Assembly (NCBI GenBank): GCA_034401795.1
Contig: CM067367.1
Location: 28,535,916 to 28,599,915, forward strand
Direction: 5' to 3'
Length of the DNA stretch: 64,000 nt
Source: Chaetoderma sp. LZ-2023a
Lineage: Eukaryota; Mollusca; Caudofoveata; Chaetodermatida; Chaetodermatidae
In this document: piece after piece, positions 1-12,055 of the stretch
Layout: each line of letters opens with the position of its first letter
How positions within the stretch are numbered: the stretch's first letter is position 1
Program-made: the position numbers and the translations under genes
Notes under the pieces: model-generated
Told to the model about the DNA's origin: nothing
What the model saw: the letters and a program-made list of their open reading frames with translations, nothing else
Database searches by the model: none

Positions 1-340
1 TTCTTATCACTTCTAAGCATTGAAGGATGACATTCTGCCAATCCTGATCATTGCAAAATGGCATTTTACAAGTTGCATACCATGATAGATTACCTTTTAC
101 CAAACCTAACCCCTGAATGATGACTTTTACCAATTGTGAGTGAGGAAAGCTAATCTGTTGTCAATTCTAAGCACTGATGGACAATAATTTGCCAATTCCT
201 AGTGCTGAAAAATTATATTTCTACCCTGAAACATGATTTGTTACTACATCTGAACATTGGATGATATGTTGCCAATCCTGATCATTGAAAGCATGGAATT
301 TTACAAATGTCATACCATGACATAATTAGTAAATTACTGT
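1..340. repeat. Satellite: end of 238-bp tandem array (block A)
   Basis: This is about 1.4 units of the same satellite that forms a longer array at 53,970-55,330. The unit is built from ~30-bp subunits of the type 'cactgaaagatgat...ttaccaa'. Position 1 corresponds to 54,994 in block B, so the array probably continues to the left of the window. Confidence 0.8.
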
Positions 341-1993
341 CCTTCAGTGCCTAGAATTGACAACAGATCTACTTTCGTCACTGACAATTAGTAAATATCG
401 TCTTTCAGGGGTTATGTTTGGCAAATTAATTCAGACTGAAATAGGTTCAAAACTGCTCAGTCAGTAGGTAAACATGTCACTGGATGACAGCACGTGCAGG
501 TATTTTGCTGACCTACTCATCCATGAAAATATATTTCACGGCGGATCTCTAATTGGTTACGCATTTTTTAGCACTAGGAATTGTTAAATTAGTGTCTGTC
601 GGTGCTTAGAATTAACAACAGATACCACTCTGGTACAAATACATTTAATTGACAGAGTATCAGGATATATAAACGCACATTAAACACGGACATGGTTCAA
701 ATTTGATTTGATGTTTATGCCATCTAATTATTGATTATGTTGTTCTGTGTCGTCGTAGATGTGCTGCTTTAGTTCATGAGACGAGGTCCATCACCGCTTA
801 ATCAAATAAAACCCATGAACATTATAATATGTATAGTGCAGCACTGAGACAGCTGTGGAGATGTAAGCTAGATATAAAATTTATTTAAGATGTCATAACT
901 GAAAAATAAATTTAATTCAGACACACACATGTACACTCCAAGTTGCCTACGATTATTTGAAAAAATGTATGCCTTGGTATATGTAAATACATTGTATTCA
1001 GGCATAAACGAAGGTTGTATGTATTAACGAATAATATACCAAAGGTGGATGGATTATCGCCTACCACAGCTAAGTTTACACCATTATAGATTGCTATATT
1101 ATAAAATTAATTTAATAACCTTATCACAATACTCATAATAACGGCGGAGTATCAGAAGAGCAAAATGACATGAGGAAATAACAGAAATCTTAGCTCAGTA
1201 CATCATTTTAAAGTATCCGTTTGTGATTCTCCTACACTAGACAGACGGGGTCTATGCTACAAATAAGACGTAAGAAGAAAATTCTAAATCCAGTTGCACG
1301 CAGATATTTTAGTAACTGCTGGACAAATGAACGTTCCTAAAGCAGAGATTTAGCCTAACATAACACTAAATAACCGTGCCAGTTTAAAAATAGGATATAG
1401 GGAAGAATAAAGGGAAAATAAGCGCTTTAAATTCTCACGTGACGACCATAAGGGAAATGTACGCTATCATCAAATCAGTAATATGCGTGATGCAACAGAG
1501 TACGGTTTATAACAAATAAAATTATACATTTCTCACCGTCAGAATTGGCTAGATTTCCTTTGGTCATATGCCATCACGTCTTCGCCATGAATCTACTGAC
1601 AGAAATTGTGTTGCAATTTTGCCCAGGTGAACTTAAAATTGTTCTAATATTGACTGGACTAATAGGCCTGTGCCATAAACGTAATAGAGATCCGCCATGA
1701 AATATATTTGTATGGATGAATAGGTCAGCGAAGCACCTGAATGAACTGCCATGCAGTAACATGCTTACATTATGGACTGAGCAGTTTTGAACAGATTTCA
1801 CGTCTGATCATGACAACGTATACGACACAGGTCTTTCAAATTGTACGGCCATATGTTAGCTATCCACATTGAAAACCTAGCAATGATTTATCCTTGGAAT
1901 AATTTGATAAAGTTGTTTCTGATTTAGTCAGCAATTACCGTTAATCGAATTCCTCGAAAAATCGTCAATATGTGTTATTATATGGATAGTCCT
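341..1993. other. Intergenic, no gene seen (block A)
   Basis: AT-rich sequence. Short open frames here lack recognisable domains. An inverted echo of the start of the block (the phrase 'cctagaattgacaacagat' type) suggests old satellite-related sequence at 330-660. The same stretch is at 55,330-56,990. Confidence 0.5.
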
Positions 1994-2178
1994 ACTGATT
2001 ATTTTGAAAACAGTCTGGTCAGAAGTTGTTGTAGCAACGATTTCCAGTCAAATTCTTTTCAAAACATTAGATAGTAGAACTTGCATTTTGTGGTGATTAT
2101 TTTGTAAATAATTTGAAGGAAAGTTGATGCTGCTATAGGCAGCAACAATTATCAGTCAAATTGCTATAAAGAAATATC
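1994..2178. repeat. Two adjacent hairpin MITEs (GTTGAATATTTTGAAAC family)
   Basis: Two diverged foldback units lie at 1994-2066 and 2095-2178. Each reads as an arm containing TTTTGAAA or TTTGTAAAT, a core with GTTG...AGCAAC complementarity, and a return arm with CAGTCAAATT. They match the better preserved copy at 9375-9469. Equivalent copies in block B lie near 56,990-57,175. Confidence 0.7.
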
Positions 2179-3165
2179 TATCTTAGCAAGTTTCACGTTT
2201 ACAATAGGAAATATGCATTTAGAATCGAACTATTATATGCTTACTACACGCTATACTGGGAGACACACTCAAATCGGAGGCCAACAGTACAATGACTATC
2301 ATTAGCGTTACGGGAATGGTTCTATACTGGATTTGACACGGCAGTGAGAACAATAGAATCCCATATAATGGTGGCTACAAAAATCAAAGTAAAATGGCGG
2401 CTTAGAAGAAAACTATCGTCACTGAAATTTTCAAATATTTGGCTAATATTATTGCTTCAGGATAATTAACAGAGGTCATTTTAATATCATAATAATGTAG
2501 GCCTGTATAGCTCATGCATAGCTAGGCAAAATGTGTTTGTCGGCGTCACAATCACGTCTCCTAACAAAATAAGTGCGTCAATTAAAAGAAAAGCATAGTT
2601 TTATGAAGTGGTAAATATGTTGCTACATTTAATCATTTTGGATGGAAGATGGAGCAGCCTGGCATCTTCGAGTTAGAGAGTGGAGAAGCAAGGAACCAGC
2701 TCAGTGGGCATTTTTGGAAAATAGAAATCGGACTTCTATGCATAGGCCTTCTAGCAATTAGCGGTGAGCAGCATACCTTATCTTTAAATAACAATAAATC
2801 AAAAAGGCATGTTCTGAATTTGATTTTCATCCAAAAATCAAGAAAATGAAACAGAAAATTATCATATGCCAGTTAATTACCACGCGCAGTTACCAAAGTA
2901 CCAAATATTCATATCTGTTCATCTGATAACACCCCACCACCATCACCACCACCACCACACTGGCCACCCCACCCCGAACAATCAACATTCACAATTTTGT
3001 AATATTTATCAGTTACCAAATGTAATGCAATGCCTTGCGTGAATAAAATCAAACAATTTAAGAAAATTATGTACAACAGAAAAATAACGTCACCCGTATA
3101 GGTCGTTTATCTCAAATAACCCCACAAACCAGATCAGCTCAGTTATACGGTTTCACTAGGCATAT
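2179..3165. other. Intergenic, no gene seen
   Basis: No supported gene. It includes a short CAC/CCA-rich tract near 2930-2985. The 66-codon open frame at 2649-2849 is disrupted by a stop in the block B copy, so it is unlikely to be coding. Confidence 0.5.
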
Positions 3166-3169
3166 CACT

Positions 3170-4253
3170 AACGCTGATGAAAAATATGCCTCATGGCTCG
3201 TCGACTTTAACCCAACAAAGACGGTGAATATAATTTGGCAAAACCAACCAAATCAAAATGCAGCTAACATAACTATTATTACCACTCAGATGACCTCTGT
3301 CGAAACACACAAATATTTTGAAATAACATTTTCCCAAAATCTTAAATGGACAAACCATATCCAAGGCCTAATATCTAAGGGAAACACAATTCTAGGATCT
3401 ATGAAGAAAATAAAATATATTATTTCACGCAAAACGCTCTTACATATTTATACATGTTATCTACGTCCGCTCTTAGAATATGGTTCTGAGATCTGAGACG
3501 GGTGTACAGAACGAGATTCTGACCAGCTGGAGAACTTCCAGCAGGAAGCATTCCATGTTATAACTGGACTGACTCGATTTACCCCCACTTTCAGCACTGT
3601 ATGATGAGGCAGGCTTAGAGGAATTAAAAATACGACGGAAAAACAAAAAGCTTATACAACTATACAAGCTAATAAATGAAGAGTGCCAGAACTACCTTAA
3701 ATAATTAGTACCCCGCCATGATGGTTATGTGAGTAATTATAATTTACGTAATAGAAACAATTTCCATGAGGAACAAGCAAACCTAGAAGTATTTAGACGG
3801 TTATTCCTCCCAAGCACGATTCATTCATGGAACGAATTGGATGGCAATACGCAGAATTCAACAACATTGTCATTGTTTAAACAAAAAATTAACTTTAATC
3901 CCAGATCCCCAGTTCCAGCAAACTACTTTTACTGAGAACGACGTCTAAATGTAATCCACACCAAACTTAGAAACAGATGCAGGCAATTAAATGTCCACGT
4001 ATATCGTTTTAACAAAGTAGCAAACCAAAACTGTCCACACAGTGAAAATATAGAAGATAAAAACCATTACATCTTTATATGTAATCATTACAATAATTCA
4101 AGACGCAAGCTCTTAAATGATCTAAGACCTCTTTCTCCACACGACCTGTCAGTGAATATACTGCTAAACGGACATGCTGACCTCGAAAATAACCTGAAGA
4201 TATTTATATTTCAAAATGCCCATAGATATATTCGCAGTAAACAAAAGGTTTGA
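3170..4253 (+). pseudogene. Non-LTR retrotransposon reverse transcriptase, C-terminal fragment
   Basis: This encodes the region C-terminal to the catalytic core of an APE-type LINE reverse transcriptase. Visible features are the phrase 'WLVDFNPTKT' just before 3224, a thumb-like segment 'HKYFEITFSQNLKWTNHI' (3310-3360), a 'YLRPLLEYGSEI' segment, then 'YNLRNRNNF' and 'STIHSWNEL' (3735-3840). A distal Cys/His-containing tail (NCPH...H...C) ends at TGA 4251-4253. Frame changes and stops separate the pieces (for example after 3496). The endonuclease and catalytic YADD-type part are absent, so this is a 5'-truncated dead copy. The same fragment lies in block B, so the insertion predates the duplication. 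Confidence 0.85.
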
Positions 4254-5654
<1,401 letters not shown>

Positions 5655-5714
5655 TGGAACAGATAAACAGGCAAGCATGCATGCAATTGCTTAAATTGCG
5701 TAAATATACTCAGA

Positions 5715-5725
5715 CACACACGCAA

Positions 5726-5792
<67 letters not shown>

Positions 5793-5795
5793 CGT
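5715..5795. repeat. (GCAC)n microsatellite
   Basis: Tetranucleotide run 'gcacgcac...', with imperfect ends. The block B counterpart at ~59,735-59,805 has a different length and two CCAC interruptions. Confidence 0.95.
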
Positions 5796-6563
5796 ACGAA
5801 CACACGAACGAATGCAGACAAGCACAAATTCATAACACACGCGAATACTTAGTAGATATTATCACAAGTACTTTATTGTTTTAAACAAGCAAACAGGCGC
5901 ACATCTACATACAAATTCATGCACGGTCACAACAATGCTACACGCTACTTAACTATTAAAATCATGTGAAAACACAAAAGACGCTTTAAAAGTACAAGAT
6001 TACACAGGTATATATGAACACAATTCCAAATCTTATTTTAATGAATTTATTAATTTTCATTTAAATCTTATATTTATTATTGTATAAGTTCTTGTCAACT
6101 ACATCTTCGTCATTATTATAACCTATTGTATAGTATTTGGAGCGAATCGTAACTAAGTTGGAGACAACTTGTGACTCAATCCGTATTGTCTCTTGAACAA
6201 TAAAAATATATTTAAATAAATAAAAAATATATGTGTTGTCATCAGTTACGTCATCAATGGACATGCGAGGAAGATGCCTCTCCGGTGTCGGCGTCGGCAT
6301 CAGTCATATGCTGTCTGACGGGCGCCGCCGCCGTGGGGGAGGGGCAGGGGGCGTCCGCACTGCGCAGTCAGGGTGTGACGATGGGAAGGAACGGGTGCGC
6401 AGGGACATCACAGGGTCGAGCAGGCTACAACGGCTTTATTCTCTGAGTCGTCTCCTTAATCCATAGAGGCAAAATATTCCTGGTGTTGATGGCACATCGT
6501 TCGTACATTATGCATTCAATTAGAAATGTTTTTTCCACAAAATGAGCTATCGACGTTGATACA
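5796..6563. other. 3' flank of the GPCR gene
   Basis: This lies downstream of the minus-strand GPCR and may include its 3' UTR. Minus-strand AATAAA matches occur (plus-strand TTTATT, for example near 6067 and 6436). A GC-rich patch (6255-6420) is conserved in block B. The 79-codon frame at 6061-6300 stays open in both blocks but shows no domain. Confidence 0.4.
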
Positions 6564-7529
6564 CTATCTCTTCTTCATATGGCTGGCACAGAAATATGTT
6601 GCAATGTCAGTTCTCACTGTCTCTGCAGCTAAGCAGTACACTACTGGGTTGATAACAGAGTTACTGCAGAGAACATTGTTAAACATGAGCCAAAGTTTAT
6701 CTTGATGTAAACCTTCTCCTGGTTTAGGCTGTCTAATAGAGATGTATGCATTGTTTGGTATCCATGTGATAAAGAATAGAATTATTACAATAAAAACAGC
6801 CCGAACGTCTTTTTCTTTCCGTTCCTGTTGTACACCACGATTCTTCTTCGCCTGCAAAATGCGTATGTATTTAGCAATATGAAGCAGCACTATGGCGACC
6901 CCTGGATATATCGTATTCGAGATCAAAAACGCCAAGCCTCTTACAGTTGTATTCCCGGTGAATGTGCATATGAACTTAGGCTCGCCATTGTAGAGACCCA
7001 ACTCTGCGTGCTGGTAATAGAGGAATGGTACCCATGTTAGACCAAACACAACCCACACTCCAATACAGCACCGCATTACGAAGTTACTGGTGACAACGGC
7101 GCGCGCCTTTAGCGGGAAACATAACTGGTAGAACCTGATACCAGCAAAGAGCACAAGATGGTGGACACTCCCAACAACTGACCAACCAGACAGAAAACAG
7201 TTGATCTTACAGACAGGCTGAGCAGCAGCCTCTGGAACAGTCATATGTGGCGAGACCATAGTAGACATCCCCACCTGACTTACACATGTCAGCCAATCAG
7301 TGATCGCTAAACTCGTGATTAACATAAACACAGGTGATCGGTATTTCTTCAGAGCAATTAGATAGTAGAGAAGAAGCATGTTCATAACAGCACCCAACGA
7401 TAGGAACGCGGCCGGCAACAACTTAAAAATCGACTCAGGGATATAGTCATTACTGCTGTAATATATCTTCCATCCAGCATAGAGTGACGTCATGTTGTCC
7501 ACGTTGCTCGGCACAGTTATTGAAGCCAT
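6564..7529 (-). CDS. Rhodopsin-class (class A) orphan GPCR, copy A
   Basis: A single-exon, 321-residue seven-transmembrane receptor predicted to act at the plasma membrane. Class A landmarks are visible: N50 in TM1, LAITD with D78 in TM2, and C107 before TM3 pairing with C188 in extracellular loop 2. TM4 has W159 and TM5 has P209. TM6 has 'FITWIP' with W256 and P258, and TM7 has NPVVY at 294-298. The usual (D/E)RY at the end of TM3 is I-R-F (131-133), so the arginine is kept but the acidic residue is lost. An N-glycosylation-like NMT occurs near the N-terminus. The Met start is supported by an in-frame TAA two codons upstream. The ligand is unknown. Copy B at 60,585-61,547 is also intact, differing at L52/G, C111/S, K229/Q, S316/R and the final Arg. 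I see no close subfamily. Confidence 0.93.
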   Translation of the reverse strand: MASITVPSNVDNMTSLYAGWKIYYSSNDYIPESIFKLLPAAFLSLGAVMNMLLLYYLIALKKYRSPVFMLITSLAITDWLTCVSQVGMSTMVSPHMTVPEAAAQPVCKINCFLSGWSVVGSVHHLVLFAGIRFYQLCFPLKARAVVTSNFVMRCCIGVWVVFGLTWVPFLYYQHAELGLYNGEPKFICTFTGNTTVRGLAFLISNTIYPGVAIVLLHIAKYIRILQAKKNRGVQQERKEKDVRAVFIVIILFFITWIPNNAYISIRQPKPGEGLHQDKLWLMFNNVLCSNSVINPVVYCLAAETVRTDIATYFCASHMKKR

Positions 7530-7597
7530 TGCTTAAACTTTTCAGAGCCACCTGCACGAAATGAGAAATACTTTAGGACTCAAGGAATATTATCGTG

Positions 7598-7677
7598 GAT
7601 ATTTTGAGACTAATTTAAATAGAATCGGTTGCTGCATATGCCAGCAACGGGCTCTAGTTGAATTGGTTTTAATATAT
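7598..7677. repeat. Diverged hairpin MITE upstream of the GPCR
   Basis: Arms 'ATTTTGAGACTAATTTAAAT' and 'AGTTGAATTGGTTTTAATAT' flank a core 'GGTTGCTGCATATGCCAGCAAC', which is itself a near-palindrome. It lies ~70 bp upstream of the GPCR start codon. Copy B is at about 61,616-61,695. Confidence 0.75.
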
Positions 7678-7769
7678 TTAGCAGCTTCCCTGGAGACTTG
7701 CCTTGAATTTGAAACACTGGAATATCAAGGACTGGATTTAATGGAAGTAACTATTCTAAAATCTATGAT

Positions 7770-8029
7770 AGACGATCCAACATGTATGAGTATACATGTA
7801 TGATTGGACAAAGTCGGACGATGTTTGATCGTGTGTCATACACGCCAAAAAAAAATCGGACAATGGTTAGCTTTCGTCCGACAACGTCAAACATATACCG
7901 GATTTTGTATTACGTGGTTTTGTTGGTATCACTGGTTGATAACCTCATCCATCAATGTCCGATGCTGTTTGATCGTGTATGATGCACATGTATAGCATTC
8001 AATGTATTATCATACATGTTGGATCGTCT
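7770..8029. mobile_element. 260-bp MITE with 20-bp terminal inverted repeats
   Basis: The left end AGACGATCCAACATGTATGA (7770-7789) is the exact inverse of the right end (8010-8029). Subterminal motifs 'tcggacgatgtttgatcgtgt' and 'gtccgatgctgtttgatcgtgt' recur inside. There is no coding capacity. The element at 61,788-62,066 is the block B copy, with a ~20-bp insertion. No clear target-site duplication was seen, so the superfamily is unassigned. Confidence 0.8.
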
Positions 8030-8345
8030 GCCACTGGCTTAATGCTAAATATCCTGGTTGTTTATCGTTTAACTGAATACGCAATCAAATTGATAGGTAG
8101 ACCTATTACTGTCATATAACAACACCAAGGGATGATAATCGCATCTCAAATGTTGCATTGTAATGATAGATTATGGTTTATAGATTCATATCCTGTCACA
8201 TCTCCTTATCTGTATCACAATTATCTGCTTTGCAATATCGCGTTAATGTTGAAGAATGAGCGCCACCATTTTGTCTCCTCGAGCGATAGCGGATAGTGGC
8301 ATGGAAGTGGCAATGGATTACTTTCTTTATTATGTAATAATCGTC

Positions 8346-8438
8346 CTGTTGAATATCTTTGAAACTAATTTGACTGGAAGTTGTTGCTGCCTATGTCAGC
8401 AACAACTTATAGTTGAATTAGTTTCAAAATAACCAACA
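8346..8438. repeat. Hairpin MITE
   Basis: A near-complete foldback. The left arm CTGTTGAATATCTTTGAAAC and a central GTTGTTGCTGCC...GTCAGCAACAAC stem are followed by the right arm GTTTCAAAATAACCAACA. Copy B is at ~62,381-62,475. Confidence 0.9.
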
Positions 8439-9374
8439 TCGTACCTGTATGATTGCCAAACTATAGCTGCTACCTCTACAACTGAGCGCGTATGCTGAGG
8501 CAGACACGCTAGTTGATTGGTTGAAAAGTAAATCATGACAGCCGTCGTAGGCTATAGAAAATTATCAACATTTAGCTACTAAAGCCTGAATATATTTCGC
8601 TGCCGGCTCAATAGAAAGCTCAAATGTCAGGGATGGATTATGGGTGGCAAATCCTATCACCTGAATGGTCATGCTGATCATGCCAGTAAAACGCATTCGG
8701 TTCGGAAAACGGCATTCGGTACAGTGATTAGGTAAGTAAAGTTAAATATTTTCCTTTATGCAGTTTGAAAACTACAGCTTAGACTAAGTAAATATGAAAT
8801 AGAATGTATGCTTTCTATGCTGTTTGAATTTTAGCTTCGTGGTCATGATTTGATTTCGAAAGTAGTGAAAATTTCGCTCAGTTTTTTACTTTCGCTTCAA
8901 ATATCTTTCTATCAGAAGGTTGTTTTCAAGATATGTCATCACGCACATATAGTTCGATCTATTCACCACACTTTTAGGGTATATACCACACCTCTGGGTT
9001 CTCTATAAAATATCGAAAATCGCATTTGAATATGACAGCCATAGCGAAAATGAGTAAAACGGGATTCGGTCACCGTAAAGCTGTATGCGGTTTTGAGTAA
9101 AACTGCATTCGATTCACGAGAGAGAAACGCGGTGTAGTTTTTTAACACACAATTCAGGTAAAAATACTTGTGTTCATCAATTTTGATAAATAGCCTTTTA
9201 GTAACATGTATTTGAAGAGTTATTCTTACATTGCACGTCTACTAATTCACTTTTCCGGTTTTAGCTATGCCCCGCCCATCTCTAGCTAAGCTCCACCCAC
9301 ACTTCGCTCGTGTTGAGATCGACCGATCGCTGAACACCTTGACTATCAATTTCCAAAAAAAACTACCCATTTAA

Positions 9375-9469
9375 GCTGTTGAATATTTTGAAACCAATTT
9401 GACTTGGTGCTGTTGCTGCCTAAGGCAGCAACAGCGCCCAGTCAAATTAGTTTCAAAATATTCAACAGC
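9375..9469. repeat. Hairpin MITE, best-preserved copy
   Basis: A 95-bp foldback beginning GCTGTTGAATATTTTGAAAC and ending with the exact inverse of that 20-mer. The inner stem is GCTGTTGCTGCC/GGCAGCAACAGC around a two-base turn. In block B most of the left arm and loop are gone and only the right arm remains (~63,410-63,446). Confidence 0.95.
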
Positions 9470-9583
9470 ATGTTTATTAAATAGCAAAAAATTACAAAGA
9501 CATACAATTCATACAACGTGTCGGAGTATTTGAGATTTGGTGACGGTCTATTTGGAACCCTTTGTGACATAATGATTGTGACG

Positions 9584-9634
9584 TCATCATACACGCGCTC
9601 AGCTGATTATGACGTCATATGGGGGCCGATGATG
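9584..9634. promoter_or_regulatory. Paired TGACGTCA (CRE/ATF-type) sites in repeat copy 1
   Basis: Two perfect palindromic TGACGTCA octamers about 35 bp apart. Matching pairs occur in the other copies of this repeat. The match is to the known CREB/ATF octamer; function is not shown. Confidence 0.5.
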
Positions 9635-9756
9635 GATTGATACTCTGGAAAGATGAATTGCATAGTTAGCATAAATGGGAGGGATTGTGGTTGGTAACGT
9701 TAACGTAACTGTTTGCTTTATTATAGCAATACAAACCTCAGGGTCGGCCATAGGAT

Positions 9757-9799
9757 CGGGGTGGTGGTGGGGGGGGGGGGGGGAGAGGGGGGGGGGTCG
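9757..9799. repeat. Poly-G tract
   Basis: Interrupted G-runs (gtggtgg followed by ~15 G, then a further G-run). A similar tract is at ~63,738-63,764 in block B. It has G-quadruplex potential. Confidence 0.9.
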
Positions 9800-9954
9800 T
9801 GGCAGGCAATATGTGTGACTGTCTAGGGCACCACTACTGGTTACAATTGGTCAAAAAAATTAAAACATTTGCTTTTGAATGTCCATTTGATGGGCAAGAG
9901 AAGACTATTTTTGTAATTTTACAACTGGAGTGACTGAAAATCGAGTTCCAAGTA

Positions 9955-10480
9955 ATAGTTCCGTTACGGTTTATCAGATCGCTTCGAAACTTCATAGGGT
10001 GCTTGGACTAGGTCTGGAGAAGAAACCTATCGAAATCGCCGATAATCTGAAATCCAAGGTGACTGCCAGCTAAGGGCGGCCATTTTTAATTTTTTTAATA
10101 GGTTATTGGAAGGTAACACCATTACCATTTATTATATACCTTTTAAAGTTCATAGGATGACGCGAGGAGGTCTGAGGAAGTAACTTATCGAAATTTACGA
10201 TGATCCGATATCCAAGATGGCCACCAATCACACGCAGTCATCTTGACAATTGGTTTCCAGATCATGGCTCAGTTACCGTTTATTGGATCACTTTGAGACG
10301 TCATAGGATGTTTGGAATAGATCTGAAAAAGACACATATCGAAATCGACGATGATCCAGCCATCTTGAAATGTGGTTTCTGGATGATAACTCCATTACCG
10401 TTTATCGAATTGCTTTGAAACTTCATAGGTAACTGGACTTGGTCTGAAGAATAGACTTATTGAAATCGACGATAATCTTC
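9955..10480 (+). repeat. Tandem repeat, ~115-160-bp unit, about 3.5 copies
   Basis: Each unit contains 'GTTACGGTTTATCAGATCGC'-like, 'TTTGAAACTTCATAGG', 'CTTGGACTAGGTCTG' and 'ATCGAAATCGACGATGATC' phrases. They start near 9961, 10,117, 10,268 and 10,388. Units are diverged. The 72-codon frame at 10,200-10,418 lies inside the repeat and is not considered a gene. Block B enters the same array at the window edge. Confidence 0.8.
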
Positions 10481-11069
10481 TACATAGCCTAGTACTTTTA
10501 GAAATAATGCATAAATAATATCATCTTCAACATGAATCTTAATTATTAGGCTACTGATACTATGTTCTAACCTATATATAAAGACTGTCTGAAGCTTGAG
10601 GCATATTATTGTGGATCAAGTATGTTTTCGCCATAAAACATATTTCCTTTTTCAATTGCCTTGTATTCATCGATCGTATGCATATAATGATCACATGTTA
10701 GGTTTCCCAGGCAATAAGATGTCCTTTCTAGCAAGACTGGACTCTGCGCTAGATACATGTTGTATTCAGCTTAATATTACACACCTGCCGAACGGGTTCA
10801 GAACGATCAGCAATGCATTTTCGCAGAAATGTGAAGGCGAATAAAGTAAAATCGAATTGATATGGCAATGTGGTGTACTCAATCTCATTTGTGAAGAGTA
10901 AAATCAACACCCACCTCCGCCCACCCTACCCCGCCTTCCCGACTTCCTTCACACCCATGCATGTTTTATACACAGAGAAGAGGAAGCAGAGCATGTTGGC
11001 GCGTACTATAAAGGCAAACACAGGTCGGTATCTGAGTAATAAAGAGAAATTCACCTTTCCAGAGTACCC
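10481..11069. other. Intergenic, no gene seen
   Basis: Small open frames of 70-82 codons lack recognisable motifs. Nothing else is supported. Confidence 0.4.
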
Positions 11070-11228
11070 ACCCATCATATGACGTCATAATGAACTGCGT
11101 GATGTGTGTAATGACATCATAATGAATGACGTCATGATTGACGTCGATAAGTACGTCACGAACTCATATTTGAAGACGGTCTATGCGTTATTGTACAAAT
11201 TGTTTGCTTTTACTATTTAATAAATATT

Positions 11229-11284
11229 CTGTTGAATATTTTGAAACTAATTTGACTGGGCGCTGTTACAAAATATCCAATAGC
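11229..11284. repeat. Hairpin MITE remnant, centre and part of right arm deleted
   Basis: The left arm CTGTTGAATATTTTGAAAC...TTTGACTGG is intact. The sequence then jumps to CAAAATATCCAATAG, the distal part of the right arm. Confidence 0.85.
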
Positions 11285-11979
11285 TTCCCTGTATAGTTTT
11301 CAGGAAATTGATAGCTAGGGCATTTGGGGATCAATCAATCCCATCACAGCGAGGTGTGGGTGGAGCTTAGCTAGTGATGGGCGGGGCATAGCTAAAAATG
11401 GAAACGTCCTTTCTACTAACTTCTGCTGCATAGGTAATGTGTAAATTGCAATGAATATGCGTCGCTATTAATTGGTATGCAGGTAATTATGGCATAATAT
11501 AATATAGGCCATACTTGTTTAAATGGCGGTTCACTGGTTGTTCACTGAGTTCCTTAAATTAGGACAGCTCAAGTGCATCCTGGCTTTATAACGATATGGA
11601 CCGAATCACGCTTTGAGAACAATTCCACTGAAAGATGCTGCTACTTTGGGTAACACCCGCATTCAGTAAAAACGTTTTTTTTAAATATGGAGGTGTCAAT
11701 TTGAGCTGCATTGAACTAAGTTTCGTACATATATCCGTATTAAGACGTGATTCTGATGGCATAATTGCTATTGGAGATGAACGCATGCTGTCAGCTATCA
11801 ACTTAGCATGCATCAATCTGCATCGAGTCAATCAATTGTCATTTAGTGTGATGCTTTCATACACGTTGAACCTAACTTTCCTGGAGTGATTAGATTTTTA
11901 TACATACAGCTAGATAATTCTAATAGCAATCTATATAGATGCGAGCTGGGAAACCCTGCACATGTCGCTAGACCACTCT

Positions 11980-12055
11980 TTAACCCTTCTTGTGTCAATA
12001 TCGCCTCAAACTGCTCAAAACTTTACTTAAATCAATTAACCCTTTAATGTTGAAA
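11980..12055 (+). repeat. Fragment of the TTAA-flanked MITE
   Basis: 'TTAACCCTTCTTGTGTCAA...CGCC' followed by 'CTCAAA.TGCTCAAAACTTTACTT' matches the reverse complement of one end of the MITE at 32,857-33,260. The other end is not seen here. Confidence 0.65.

Larger units (their letters stand above)
8255..9740 (+). repeat. CRE-rich dispersed repeat, copy 1
   Basis: A non-coding repeat family with other copies at 11,070-12,900 (inverted), 52,500-53,720 and 62,290-64,000. Recognisable parts are 'GCGCCACCATTTTGTCTC' near 8258, an embedded hairpin MITE, and several versions of 'GTAAAACGGGATTCGGT' (8696, 9054, 9096). A conserved 'GCTATGCCCCGCCCATCTCTAGCTAAGC'-type segment follows near 9267, then TGACGTCA sites around 9590-9630. 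No coding frame or terminal repeats were identified, so boundaries are approximate. Confidence 0.75.

Noticed and set aside
6061-6300. 79-codon minus-strand frame open in both blocks
   Set aside because: No domain is visible. Its few differences between blocks mostly change residues, and it lies in the probable GPCR 3' UTR.
7763-8036. Target-site duplication for the 260-bp MITE
   Set aside because: TATGAT at the left and GCCACT at the right do not match.
9757-9799. G-quadruplex regulatory element
   Set aside because: The G-run is long enough to fold, but homopolymer length is unreliable and differs between blocks. No link to a gene was seen.
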